64,000 nt of DNA from Cryobacterium aureum (GTDB lineage: Bacteria > Actinomycetota > Actinomycetes > Actinomycetales > Microbacteriaceae). The stretch covers positions 1 to 64,000 of the forward strand of contig NZ_PPTG01000048.1 in NCBI RefSeq assembly GCF_002954245.1, given 5' to 3'. The notes beneath the pieces were generated by a model. That model was not told the origin of the DNA. It saw nothing but the letters and a program-made list of their open reading frames with translations, and made no database searches. Made by a program: the position numbers and the translations under genes. Positions 9,089-17,662 of the stretch are shown in pieces. Positions within the stretch are counted from its first letter, which is position 1, and the number at the start of each line of letters is the position of its first letter.

Positions 9089-10229
9089 AACCCCCCAGCA
9101 GCCCAAGATTCAACCAGGCACTCGGGTGGCGGTTCTCGGGGCGGGAAGTTGGGGAACTACCTTCGCCAAAATTCTGACGGATGGCGGTGCCGACGTCGTT
9201 CTGTGGGCTCGCCGCCCCGAGTTGGCCCGCGAAATCTCCGAAGCCCGCCGCAACAGCGACTACCTGCCCGGCGTGAACCTGCCGGTGGGCCTACGCGCCA
9301 CGAGCCGTCTGGACCTCGCCCTGGCCGGCGCCGAAATGGTCTTCGTCTCGGTGCCGAGCCAGTCCCTGCGCGAGAACCTCACGCAGGTCGAACCGTACCT
9401 GGCCGCGAACGCGATCGTCATCTCGCTGATGAAGGGCGTCGAGCGTTCCACCGGCATGCGCATGAGCACGGTAATCGAAGAGGTGCTGCGCATCGGCCCC
9501 GATCGCATAGCGGCGATCAGTGGGCCGAACCTCGCGCTCGAAATCGCCAAGGAACAGCCCACCGGCGCCGTAGTCTCGTCTGCGAGCCTTGAAACCGCGC
9601 AGGCCGTTGCCAAACTGGCCACCAACCGCTACTTTCGCTCGTACATCAACACCGATGTCATCGGCACCGAGTTCGGCGGTGTCCTGAAGAACCTCATCGC
9701 GGTGGCCATCGGAATCGTCGACGGCGTCGGTTACGGCGAAAACACCAAGGCGTCGATCATCACGCGCGGCCTGGTGGAAATGACGGACTTCGCTGTGGCC
9801 TATGGAGCCCAGGCTGAGACGCTGGCCGGCTTGGCCGGCCTCGGTGACCTGATTGCCACCTGCCAGTCGCCGCTGTCTCGCAACAACACGGCCGGGCGGC
9901 TGCTCGGCCAGGGCTACAGCATCAATGACGTCGTCAAGCAGATGCAGCAGACCACCGAGGGCCTCGCCTCGGTGAAGCCCGTTCTCGAGCTTGCCCGCGC
10001 CAAGGGCGTCGATATGCCCATCGTGGAGCAGGTACGCCAGGTGCTCGACGGCACACTCAACCCCCGCGACATTGCGCCGCACCTCACAACTGACTCCGGC
10101 GAACCGCAGGGCGAAAGGACACTTGACGATGGACAAGCTCACGGTGGTGCTTCTCTTTGGAGGGCGTTCCAGCGAACACTCGATCAGCTGCGCCACGGCG
10201 GGCGGGGTGCTGGCAGCCCTCGACCCTGA
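9078..10229 (+). CDS. gpsA: glycerol-3-phosphate dehydrogenase [NAD(P)+]
   Basis: GpsA reduces dihydroxyacetone phosphate to sn-glycerol 3-phosphate for phospholipids. It shows the Rossmann motif VAVLGAGSWGTTFAKIL, ISGPNLALEIAKEQPT, the catalytic-lysine region GIVDGVGYGENTKASI and AGLGDLIATCQSPLSRN. The TTG start fits GAAGGAGA 9 nt upstream and overlaps plsC. Oddity: the frame runs 101 nt into ddl, giving 383 residues against the usual 330-340. The C-terminal tail after about residue 350 looks non-homologous, as if the original stop near 10120 was lost. Confidence 0.93.
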   Translation: MKPRTPQQPKIQPGTRVAVLGAGSWGTTFAKILTDGGADVVLWARRPELAREISEARRNSDYLPGVNLPVGLRATSRLDLALAGAEMVFVSVPSQSLRENLTQVEPYLAANAIVISLMKGVERSTGMRMSTVIEEVLRIGPDRIAAISGPNLALEIAKEQPTGAVVSSASLETAQAVAKLATNRYFRSYINTDVIGTEFGGVLKNLIAVAIGIVDGVGYGENTKASIITRGLVEMTDFAVAYGAQAETLAGLAGLGDLIATCQSPLSRNNTAGRLLGQGYSINDVVKQMQQTTEGLASVKPVLELARAKGVDMPIVEQVRQVLDGTLNPRDIAPHLTTDSGEPQGERTLDDGQAHGGASLWRAFQRTLDQLRHGGRGAGSPRP

Positions 10230-11226
10230 GCGATACCACGTCCTTCCCGTTGGAATCACCCGCGACGGTGCGTTCGTTCTCGAAGACAACGACCCGGCCA
10301 AGTTCGCCCTGAACGCTCAGGCCCTGCCCGTTGTCGCCGACAACGGCACTCGGGTGCGCTGGCCGCAGAGCGCGTCGAGCCGGGAACTGACTGTCGTCGA
10401 CGCTTCCGGTGAGCGTTCCCTTGGCCCCGTCGACCTTGTATTCCCGATTTTGCATGGACCGTTCGGCGAGGACGGTACCATCCAGGGCATGCTCGATCTG
10501 CTCGGCCTGCCGTATGTCGGGTCTGGGGTGCTCGCATCCGCTTTGGGTATGGACAAGCACTTCGCTAAGACCGTTTTTCAGCAGGCGGCCCTGCCGGTGG
10601 CGCCGTGGCGTACCCTCACAGCGGATGACTGGGCGCAGGCGCCAGGAATGGGCTACGCGGCCCTCGAACAGCTCGGCCTGCCCGCCTTCGTGAAGCCCGC
10701 GCGCGCCGGCTCGAGCGTCGGAGTCAGCAAGGTGTCAACGCCGGAGCAACTGGCCGAAGCCATGACGGTGGGGCTCGCCGAAGACAACAAGGTGCTGATC
10801 GAATCCGGGCTCCTGGGGCGGGAACTCGAGATCGCCGTGCTGCAGGGACGTCCGGGAGAGCCGACCCGCGCCTCCGTGGCCGGCGAGGTCGTCGTGACCG
10901 GCCGCGACTTCTACGACTTCGCCGCGAAATACCTGGACGCGCCCGGTGTCGACCTGGTCTGCCCTGCTCCGCTGGCCGCTGAGGAACTGGCCGAGGTGCA
11001 ATTACTGGCGATCGCCGCGTTCGAAGCCATCGGCGGCGCGGGACTGGCCCGGGTGGACTTCTTTCTCACGGCAACCGGCTGGGTGATCAACGAGATCAAC
11101 ACCATGCCCGGATTTACGAGCATCTCCATGTTCCCGAGCTGCTGGCTGGCCAGCGGGTACACCTACCCCGAGCTGATCGACGAACTCATCGCGGTGGCCA
11201 TCGCCCACGCCCGCCACGGTTCCTAA
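10129..11226 (+). CDS. ddl: D-alanine--D-alanine ligase
   Basis: An ATP-grasp enzyme making D-Ala-D-Ala for peptidoglycan. It begins MDKLTVVLLFGGRSSEHSIS and shows HGPFGEDGTIQGML, GSGVLASALGMDKHFAK, FVKPARAGSSVGVSKV and the metal-binding INEINTMPGFTSISMFP near the C-terminus. AAAGGAC lies 10 nt before the ATG. The first 101 nt are also read in another frame as the tail of gpsA. 365 residues, normal length. Context with murA supports a cell envelope operon. Confidence 0.96.
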   Translation: MDKLTVVLLFGGRSSEHSISCATAGGVLAALDPERYHVLPVGITRDGAFVLEDNDPAKFALNAQALPVVADNGTRVRWPQSASSRELTVVDASGERSLGPVDLVFPILHGPFGEDGTIQGMLDLLGLPYVGSGVLASALGMDKHFAKTVFQQAALPVAPWRTLTADDWAQAPGMGYAALEQLGLPAFVKPARAGSSVGVSKVSTPEQLAEAMTVGLAEDNKVLIESGLLGRELEIAVLQGRPGEPTRASVAGEVVVTGRDFYDFAAKYLDAPGVDLVCPAPLAAEELAEVQLLAIAAFEAIGGAGLARVDFFLTATGWVINEINTMPGFTSISMFPSCWLASGYTYPELIDELIAVAIAHARHGS

Positions 11227-11547
11227 ACGCCCGCCGGCCACGCGTCGCGGCACGACTGCACCGCCCCGCCGAGCTCCGCGGGCAGTACGCCAATGCCCGG
11301 GATCTTCGCCAATGCGCTGGAATTCGAGTCTGGCTAGAACTGCAGCGCAACGAGTGTCGCTCGACCTGCGCCAGTGCGCCGGAGTTCCGCCTCGCGCGCA
11401 GCGGCGCAGCTCCCGCGTAGCGCGAAGTGGAGGCGACCGACCCGCTGCAGCGCTCGGAGCAGAGCCATCCCGCCGTCGTATTTAGCCGCCGTGCACTCAG
11501 GCCGATCGGCCAGCGCGGGCCGATCGGCGGAACACGCTCGGAGTTCC
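11227..11547. other. non-coding stretch with a dispersed repeat
   Basis: No convincing gene lies between the convergent ddl and DUF3515 genes. Around 11406-11438 it holds GCAGCTCCCGCGTAGCGCGA followed by an AGGCGA-containing tail. This matches about 26 of 33 positions of the segment near 51995-52027, another intergenic region between convergent genes. Confidence 0.45.
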
Positions 11548-12072
11548 CTATGGCGCGGTTGTAGCCCCGTCGGTAGGCAGCTGCACGTCTTCGGCGCCGA
11601 CACAGGCACCGGTCGCCGGAACATACCCGACCGCATTGGCCACGTCGACGAGCGCCGTTGAGCCGCTCACCGCTTCGGAGTCGATGACGACCTCGATGGC
11701 CGGGTCGCGCCCGTAGGTCGTGTAGCGGTAGGTCGGGGCGTCAGAGTCATCTTCGATCCAGTCGATGCCATTGATGTTCAGGCAGGGCAGGGTCGTGGGC
11801 GTCGGCACCGGAACGCCGCAGTGCAGCAGCACGGCCGCCGGGTCGCCCCAGGCACCTGTTGCCTGGGCATTCGTCTCCCGCGAGTACTCGTCGGCGACGG
11901 TCGACGGCAGGTGCACGATCACGTCGGCGCAGGCCACATTGGTGGCATCGGCGGCCGGGGTCAGCGGCACGGCGGCGGCGCAGCCCGCCAGCAGCAGTGA
12001 GCTCGCGAGCACGGTGGCGACGGCGATAAAACGACGGGGAGCGAAGCGCAGGAGCAGGAATGGGTGAGACAT
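11548..12072 (-). CDS. DUF3515 lipoprotein
   Basis: A 174-residue protein with a signal peptide (basic RFAPRRF, then a hydrophobic stretch) ending in lipobox LLAGC, so it is predicted to be a membrane-anchored lipoprotein on the outer face. The mature part begins AAAVPLTPAADATNVACADVIVHLP and holds several cysteines, matching actinobacterial DUF3515, commonly found beside ddl and thiL. Function unknown. It is divergent from thiL over 24 bp, and its start has a TAACCT box 7 nt upstream and no ribosome binding site, so the mRNA is probably leaderless. Confidence 0.82.
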   Translation of the reverse strand: MSHPFLLLRFAPRRFIAVATVLASSLLLAGCAAAVPLTPAADATNVACADVIVHLPSTVADEYSRETNAQATGAWGDPAAVLLHCGVPVPTPTTLPCLNINGIDWIEDDSDAPTYRYTTYGRDPAIEVVIDSEAVSGSTALVDVANAVGYVPATGACVGAEDVQLPTDGATTAP

Positions 12073-12096
12073 CGTATTCAGGTTACCGTTTCTTAC
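12073..12096. promoter_or_regulatory. overlapping divergent leaderless promoters of DUF3515 and thiL
   Basis: On the plus strand TACCGT (12084-12089) is 7 nt before the thiL ATG. On the minus strand TAACCT (12085-12080) is 7 nt before the DUF3515 ATG. The two -10 hexamers share bases 12084-12085, so two polymerases could hardly load together. Confidence 0.55.
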
Positions 12097-13131
12097 ATGA
12101 CCACTGCTGCGGATGCCCCGCGTTCAGCCCCGCCTACCGCCGCCGTCGAAACTCTCGCCGACCTGAGCGAAGGCGCCGTACTCGGCCGAATCTTTCCTCG
12201 GCTGCCGACCGCGGCGGCGCAGCTTCTTGGCCCCGGCGACGATGCGGCGGTTATCGCATCGCCCGACGGACGGTTCGTGGTGACGACCGACATGATGATT
12301 CAGGGGCCGGACTTTCGCCTGGCCTGGTCGACACCGCATGATCTCGGCTGGAAAGCCGCCGCCACCAACCTCTCCGACGTGGCGGCAATGGGTGCCCGCC
12401 CGACCGCCCTCGTCGTAGCGATTGCCGCACCGCCGTCGACGCCCGTCTCGGTGCTCGAGGGCATCGCCGACGGGCTGCGGGACTGCTGCGAGGCTCTCGC
12501 ACCCGGCTGCGGGGTGGTTGGCGGCGACCTCTCCGCTTCAGACGCCCTCACGCTGGCTGTGACGGCGTTCGGCGATCTGGAGGGACGTGAGCCCGTATTG
12601 CGCTCGGGAGCGCGCCCCGGCGACGTTGTGGCGCTCTCCGGGCGGCTCGGCGACGCCGGTCGTGGTCTCGAGCTGCTGTTTCGCCTGGGGGTCGACGCCG
12701 ATGGAATACCCAACCTTGGCCGCGCCAATGCCCTCAAGGTCTCGCACCCCACCGAGGTGGCCGCCCAGCTCACCCCGGTGCCGCCGATAGCGAGCGGACC
12801 GAGTGCAGCCCTCGCTGGCGCGACGGCCATGCTCGATGTCTCCGACGGGCTCGCCATCGACGCCGGACGCATAGCGCGGGCCAGCGGCGTGGGCATCGAT
12901 TTCGACTCCGCGAGCCTCGGAGACCGCATTGAGGTTGCACTCGGCGGCGGCGAAGACCACGGCCTGCTGGCGACTTTCCCGCCGGACGCCGTTCTGCCGA
13001 CGGGGTTTCGGCGCCTCGGAACGGTTGTGGCGGCATCCGCTGTGAATGTCGGCACGATCACCGTGGACGGCGTCGCGCACGACCAGGGCGGCTGGGACCC
13101 CTATCGCGGCTGGGACGGTGCGGCGGGCTAA
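12097..13131 (+). CDS. thiL: thiamine-monophosphate kinase
   Basis: ThiL phosphorylates thiamine monophosphate to the coenzyme thiamine diphosphate. The AIR-synthase-like fold is recognised from LLGPGDDAAVI, VTTDMMIQGPDFRL, WKAAATNLSDVAAMGA, VVGGDLSASD and AMLDVSDGLAIDAGRIARASG. ATG 12097 is chosen because it gives the usual length (344 residues) and has TACCGT 7 nt upstream; ATG-like positions upstream lie in the divergent promoter. The stop overlaps the rsmD stop on the other strand by 3 nt. Confidence 0.94.
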   Translation: MTTAADAPRSAPPTAAVETLADLSEGAVLGRIFPRLPTAAAQLLGPGDDAAVIASPDGRFVVTTDMMIQGPDFRLAWSTPHDLGWKAAATNLSDVAAMGARPTALVVAIAAPPSTPVSVLEGIADGLRDCCEALAPGCGVVGGDLSASDALTLAVTAFGDLEGREPVLRSGARPGDVVALSGRLGDAGRGLELLFRLGVDADGIPNLGRANALKVSHPTEVAAQLTPVPPIASGPSAALAGATAMLDVSDGLAIDAGRIARASGVGIDFDSASLGDRIEVALGGGEDHGLLATFPPDAVLPTGFRRLGTVVAASAVNVGTITVDGVAHDQGGWDPYRGWDGAAG

Positions 13132-13703
13132 TTCAGTTCGGGTGGTGAGGCGTACCAGACGGTCGTGTCGCCGTAGTCCTTGCGACGATCGAGCTCGAGC
13201 CCGGTGCCCCAGTGCGGTTCGGGCGAGCGGGAGCTGCGCTCCAGCACCACGAGCGCCTCATCGGCCAGCAGCGGGGCGAGCGCACTCAAATTGTGTCCCA
13301 GCTCAACCTCAGTGAGGTCATACGGAGGGTCGATGAAGACGACGTCGAAGCCGTCTTTGGTCGCCGCCAGGAACGACTGCACCGCCTGCGACGACACCGC
13401 AATCTTCAGCTCCGTACCCTTTGGCGCTGAGCGCTGCACCGCCTCGCCGTTCTTGCGGCACAGGGCCGCTGCGCCGTAACTGTTCTCGACCAGTGTCACC
13501 ACTCGCGCTCCGCGGCTCGCCGCTTCGAGTCCCAGGGCGCCCGATCCGGCATACAGGTCGAGAACGCGCATGCCGTGCAGCGCGTCGCGCGAGTCGAGTG
13601 CCGAGAAGATGGCCTCGCGCACCCGGTCGCTGGTCGGTCGGGTTCCCGATTTCGGAACCGCCAAAGTCAAGGAGCCGGCAAACCCGGAAATAATTCGCGT
13701 CAT
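13128..13703 (-). CDS. rsmD: 16S rRNA (guanine(966)-N(2))-methyltransferase
   Basis: A SAM-dependent rRNA methyltransferase of 191 residues. It opens MTRIISGFAGSL, then RPTSDRVREAIFSAL, the SAM-binding motif VLDLYAGSGALGLEAASRGA and the catalytic VVFIDPPYDLTE. It is convergent with thiL, sharing CTAA at the stops, and divergent from recG. An AGCCTA/TAGGCT box lies 9 nt before its ATG on the minus strand. coaD, often its partner, lies downstream of recG instead. Confidence 0.95.
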   Translation of the reverse strand: MTRIISGFAGSLTLAVPKSGTRPTSDRVREAIFSALDSRDALHGMRVLDLYAGSGALGLEAASRGARVVTLVENSYGAAALCRKNGEAVQRSAPKGTELKIAVSSQAVQSFLAATKDGFDVVFIDPPYDLTEVELGHNLSALAPLLADEALVVLERSSRSPEPHWGTGLELDRRKDYGDTTVWYASPPELN

Positions 13704-13741
13704 AACCCATCGAGCCTAGCTGCCCTGTCAGAGGCTCGGTT

Positions 13742-13747
13742 TACGAT
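13742..13747 (+). promoter_or_regulatory. -10 box of a leaderless recG transcript
   Basis: TACGAT lies exactly 6 nt (GAAACC) before the recG ATG at 13754. There is no ribosome binding site between them. Confidence 0.5.
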
Positions 13748-13753
13748 GAAACC

Positions 13754-16000
13754 ATGACCGGTTCGAGCGCTGCCAATGGCCCTGAATTCGACGGTGTTGC
13801 TCTGCCGGTGCCTCAGCTCGCCCCGCTCACGCTCGATACGCCCCTGAAGATTGCTCTGGGTGCCACCCACGCCACCGCCCTGCTCAAAGCCTTCGGTTTT
13901 CAGACCGTCAGCGACCTGCTCAGCCACTATCCGCGCGACTACGCCGACCGCGAAGTGCTCCGGCCGCTGAACCAACTAACTCCCGGCGCCAACATCACGG
14001 TCATCGCCGACATTATTTCGGCGCACGAGAAGCGCATGGCGTCGCGGCGCGGCACGATCGTCGAGGTGGTGATTTCCGACGGTGGAGGCGAGTTCATCCT
14101 CACCTTCTTCGGCAAGAACAGCCAGCAATGGCGCCTCGATCAGTTACGCCCGGGGCTGCGTGGCAGTTTTTCCGGCAAAGTGTCGAAGTACCAGAACCGT
14201 AGTCAACTCGCCAACCCGTCCTACAAGACCTTTGAAAGCGAAGAAGAAGAAGCGCGCGACGACCCGACCGTGCGACTTCGCCAGAAACCGCTCATTCCGA
14301 TTTACGCGGCAACGGCCGCGGAGACCAGCTGGAGCCTGCAGACCATGATCGACCAGGTGCTGCGACGCCTGGGCCACCTGCCAGACCCGGTACCGCAGGA
14401 CATGCGGGTCGAGAACGGTCTGCTCGACCATACCCAGGCCATCCGCTGGATTCACAGCCCCGACAATCCAGAGCAATGGAAGGCCGCGCAAGAGACGCTG
14501 CGGTTCACCGAGGCCTGGGTGCTGCAGTGCGCCCTCATGCAGCGGCACAGTCTCGCGCGGGAGCGCCGTACCCAGCCGCGCGTGCCAACACCCGGCGGGT
14601 ATCTCGAACGCTTTGATGCGGCATTGCCATTCGTGCTCACGGTCGACCAGGAGATCTGCGCGGTCGAGATCGCCACCGACATGGCCAGGTCGGGCCCGAT
14701 GAACCGGCTGCTGCAGGGCGAGGTCGGTTCGGGCAAGACCGTCGTGGCGCTGCGGGCCATGCTCGCGGTGGCCGACAGCGGCGGGCAGACGGCGCTGCTG
14801 GCCCCCACCGAGGTGCTGGCCGGGCAACACCTGCGGTCGATCACGGCCCTGCTCGGCCCCGACCTCGCAGCCGAACTCATGCCCACCCTGCTCACCGGCA
14901 AACTGCCGGTCGCGCAGAAGCGCAAGGCCCTGCTGCGCACCGTGTCGGGCCAATCGCGCATCGTGATCGGCACCCACGCCCTGCTCAGCGACACCGTGAC
15001 CTTCTTCGACCTCGGCCTCATCGTCATCGATGAGCAACACCGGTTCGGCGTCGACCAACGGGAAACCCTGCGGCTGAAGGGGGCCGAACCGCCGCACGTT
15101 CTGGTCATGACGGCAACGCCGATACCGCGCACCATCGCCATGACGGTGTTCGGTGACCTCGACGTGAGCACCATTCGCATGTTGCCGGCCGGGCGCCAGG
15201 GCATCACCAGCATCGTCGTTCCGCTGGCCGATCACCCGACCTGGTTCCAACGCATCTGGACCAAGCTGGCCGAGGAACTCGCTCTCGGGCGCCAGGCCTT
15301 CGTCGTGTGCCCGGCCATTTCCCCGGTTGAGATCGAAGAAGGCTCAGAGGCCGAGACAGAAGTCTCAGAGGAAGACAAGAAGATGCCCCTCGCCAATGTG
15401 GAGACCGTGCACGAGAAGCTGCGCGAATTCGCCCCCTTGGCCGGATATCGTATCGAAGCCCTGCACGGACGCATGACGAGCGACGAGAAAGACCGCATCA
15501 TGCGCGCGTTCGCTGCCGGTGAGATCGATGTTCTCGTGGCCACGACCGTGATTGAGGTCGGTGTCGACGTTCCGAATGCCTCGGCCATGGTCGTGCTCGA
15601 CGCTGATCGCTTCGGTGTCTCTCAGCTGCACCAGTTGCGCGGTCGCGTGGGGCGAGGCGGTGTGGCGGGATTGTGTTTGCTGGTGACCAATTCCCGGCCC
15701 GGGTCGCCGGCTCGCCAGCGCATCGGTGATGTCGCGGCGACGCTCGATGGTTTCGTGCTCGCCGAACTCGACCTGGCCCTGCGCCGGGAGGGCAATGTGC
15801 TCGGCGACCTGCAATCCGGTGACGGCTCGAAACTGCGTTTTCTTCGGGTGGCCGTCGACGGCGACCTGATCGCACAGGTGCGGCAAGCGGCCTACCATCT
15901 GGTGACGGGCGATCCGGGCATCCGGACCAATGAAGCACTCCGCGATGCGATCGCGCGCCGCCTGAATGATTCCGAACGCAGCTGGCTCAACAAGGGCTGA
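13754..16000 (+). CDS. recG: ATP-dependent DNA helicase RecG
   Basis: RecG remodels stalled replication forks and Holliday junctions. The 748-residue protein has the N-terminal wedge/OB region (about residues 20-170), Walker A GEVGSGKT near 325, LLAPTEVLAGQH, the DEQH box (IVIDEQHRFGVDQR), TATPIPRTIAMTVFGDLD and the helicase C motifs DVLVATTVIEVGVDVPNAS and QLHQLRGRVGRG. A short acidic insert (EEGSEAETEVSEEDKK) sits between the helicase lobes. The ATG is preceded by a leaderless-type -10 box. Length is normal. Confidence 0.97.
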   Translation: MTGSSAANGPEFDGVALPVPQLAPLTLDTPLKIALGATHATALLKAFGFQTVSDLLSHYPRDYADREVLRPLNQLTPGANITVIADIISAHEKRMASRRGTIVEVVISDGGGEFILTFFGKNSQQWRLDQLRPGLRGSFSGKVSKYQNRSQLANPSYKTFESEEEEARDDPTVRLRQKPLIPIYAATAAETSWSLQTMIDQVLRRLGHLPDPVPQDMRVENGLLDHTQAIRWIHSPDNPEQWKAAQETLRFTEAWVLQCALMQRHSLARERRTQPRVPTPGGYLERFDAALPFVLTVDQEICAVEIATDMARSGPMNRLLQGEVGSGKTVVALRAMLAVADSGGQTALLAPTEVLAGQHLRSITALLGPDLAAELMPTLLTGKLPVAQKRKALLRTVSGQSRIVIGTHALLSDTVTFFDLGLIVIDEQHRFGVDQRETLRLKGAEPPHVLVMTATPIPRTIAMTVFGDLDVSTIRMLPAGRQGITSIVVPLADHPTWFQRIWTKLAEELALGRQAFVVCPAISPVEIEEGSEAETEVSEEDKKMPLANVETVHEKLREFAPLAGYRIEALHGRMTSDEKDRIMRAFAAGEIDVLVATTVIEVGVDVPNASAMVVLDADRFGVSQLHQLRGRVGRGGVAGLCLLVTNSRPGSPARQRIGDVAATLDGFVLAELDLALRREGNVLGDLQSGDGSKLRFLRVAVDGDLIAQVRQAAYHLVTGDPGIRTNEALRDAIARRLNDSERSWLNKG

Positions 16001-16053
16001 TTACGTCCAAGCAAAGCAGATGCACTGGGCAGCGTTCCGTCAGCGTCTGGCAG

Positions 16054-16059
16054 TAGGGT
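16054..16059 (+). promoter_or_regulatory. -10 box of a leaderless coaD transcript
   Basis: TAGGGT sits 6 nt (GTGATC) before ATG 16066. This spacing also argues for ATG 16066 rather than the in-frame GTG at 16060. Confidence 0.5.
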
Positions 16060-16065
16060 GTGATC

Positions 16066-16554
16066 ATGCGCAGGATCGCCGTTGTCCCTGGATCATTTGA
16101 CCCCGTCACCCTGGGCCACTTGGACGTGATCGATCGCGCGGCCGGCCTGTTCGACGAGCTCCATGTGCTTGTGGTGCATAACCCCGATAAATCGGCCCTG
16201 TTGCCGATCAGTCAGCGCGTGTCACTGCTGGAACAGGCCATCAAAGAAGCCGGGTTGCCGACCAACATCGTGGTCGCCAGCTGGAGTATGGGGCTGCTCG
16301 TTGATTACTGCATGGATGTCGGTGCGAGCGTTCTGGTGAAAGGCATCCGCTCGCAGGTCGACGTGGCCTATGAGACGCCCATGGCGATCGTCAATCGCAA
16401 TCTGGCCGCGGTAGAAACGGTCTTTCTGCTGCCCGACCCGGCCAACGCCCACGTCTCGAGCTCCCTGGTACGCCAGGTTGCCGGTCTCGGCGGCGATGTC
16501 TCGCCCTACGTGCCGCGGGCCGTGGCGGAATATCTGGAGCGTTCGCGGGTATGA
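16066..16554 (+). CDS. coaD: phosphopantetheine adenylyltransferase
   Basis: CoaD makes dephospho-CoA from 4'-phosphopantetheine and ATP. The start [25 protein letters not shown] contains the nucleotidyltransferase TxGH-type motif (TLGH). Further marks are the [10 protein letters not shown] region, [12 protein letters not shown] and the C-terminal [11 protein letters not shown](G/A)LGG motif that binds ATP. 162 residues, usual length. Its TGA overlaps the ATG of moxR, so the following envelope genes can be co-translated. Confidence 0.96.
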   Translation: MRRIAVVPGSFDPVTLGHLDVIDRAAGLFDELHVLVVHNPDKSALLPISQRVSLLEQAIKEAGLPTNIVVASWSMGLLVDYCMDVGASVLVKGIRSQVDVAYETPMAIVNRNLAAVETVFLLPDPANAHVSSSLVRQVAGLGGDVSPYVPRAVAEYLERSRV

Positions 16555-17660
16555 ACCTCAAACCGACTCGCTCCTCCATCGATTCAAGCAGGGCGGAACT
16601 GGCGTCGGTTCCGTCGAATGACGCTGAGACAACCGTTGAGCTGAGCGACCTGCAAGAAGCCGGGCGCGGGATCATGCGCAATGTTGAGACGGTCATCGAT
16701 GGCAAGCACGAGGCCGTGCAGATCGCCCTGACCGTTCTTTTGGCCGAAGGGCACCTCCTGATCGAGGACGTTCCCGGTGTCGGCAAGACCATGCTGGCCA
16801 AGGCTCTCGCCCGCTCCGTGGACTGCACGGTCGGACGAATTCAATTCACCCCCGACCTGCTGCCCTCCGATGTGACCGGGGTATCGGTGTTCAATCAGGC
16901 CGAGCGTCGGTTCGAGTTCAAACCGGGCCCGGTGTTCGCCAACATCGTCATCGGTGACGAGATCAACCGGGCGAGTCCGAAAACCCAGTCGGCCTTGCTG
17001 GAATCAATGGAGGAACGCCAGGTCACCGTCGACGGCGTCACGTACCCGCTCGCCCTGCCGTTCACCGTCATCGCCACCCAGAACCCGATCGAGATGGAGG
17101 GAACGTACGCTCTCCCGGAAGCGCAGCGGGACCGATTCATGGCCCGCATCTCCATGGGGTACCCCGACTCCGACTCTGAGCTCGCGATGCTCGACTCGCG
17201 CGACACGAACAGCCCGCTCGCACTGATCTCGGCCGTGGTGTCGGGGGAGACCCTGCGCGACATGATGCTCACGGCGCGAGGCGTCTTCGCCTCCGGTGCG
17301 GTCAAGGAGTACGCGGTCAACCTGGTGCGGGCCACCCGCGACGATCGCGACCTGCGCCTCGGCGCCAGCCCGCGAGCGACGCTGCAACTCATTCGTGCCG
17401 CGAAGGCCCAGGCGGCCTTGAACGGTCGGGACTACGTGCTGCCCGATGACATCGACTCGCTCGCCGTGGCCGTTCTCGGCCATCGGCTGGTTCCCACCAG
17501 TCGGGCGCTCGGTCACCACCACCAGGACAGCGGTCCGGTTATCGACGACATCGTGCGTCGAATCCTCGCCGACACGCCGGTGCCGGTCGGCGTCGCGGCA
17601 TCCGCTCTGTCCCGATCGGTGCCGCTGGTGCGTGCCGTTGGATCTACCGGAGCGTCGTAG
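16551..17660 (+). CDS. MoxR-family AAA+ ATPase
   Basis: A 369-residue MoxR ATPase, a chaperone-like AAA+ protein. Walker A is [12 protein letters not shown] near residue 75, followed by [14 protein letters not shown], Walker B region [24 protein letters not shown], sensor 1 ([24 protein letters not shown]) and a C-terminal lid domain. It forms a three-gene unit with the DUF58 protein and the transglutaminase protein, a widespread MoxR-DUF58-TgpA module thought to act on the envelope. The ATG overlaps the coaD stop. Confidence 0.93.
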   Translation: MNLKPTRSSIDSSRAELASVPSNDAETTVELSDLQEAGRGIMRNVETVIDGKHEAVQIALTVLLAEGHLLIEDVPGVGKTMLAKALARSVDCTVGRIQFTPDLLPSDVTGVSVFNQAERRFEFKPGPVFANIVIGDEINRASPKTQSALLESMEERQVTVDGVTYPLALPFTVIATQNPIEMEGTYALPEAQRDRFMARISMGYPDSDSELAMLDSRDTNSPLALISAVVSGETLRDMMLTARGVFASGAVKEYAVNLVRATRDDRDLRLGASPRATLQLIRAAKAQAALNGRDYVLPDDIDSLAVAVLGHRLVPTSRALGHHHQDSGPVIDDIVRRILADTPVPVGVAASALSRSVPLVRAVGSTGAS

Positions 17661-17662
17661 TC

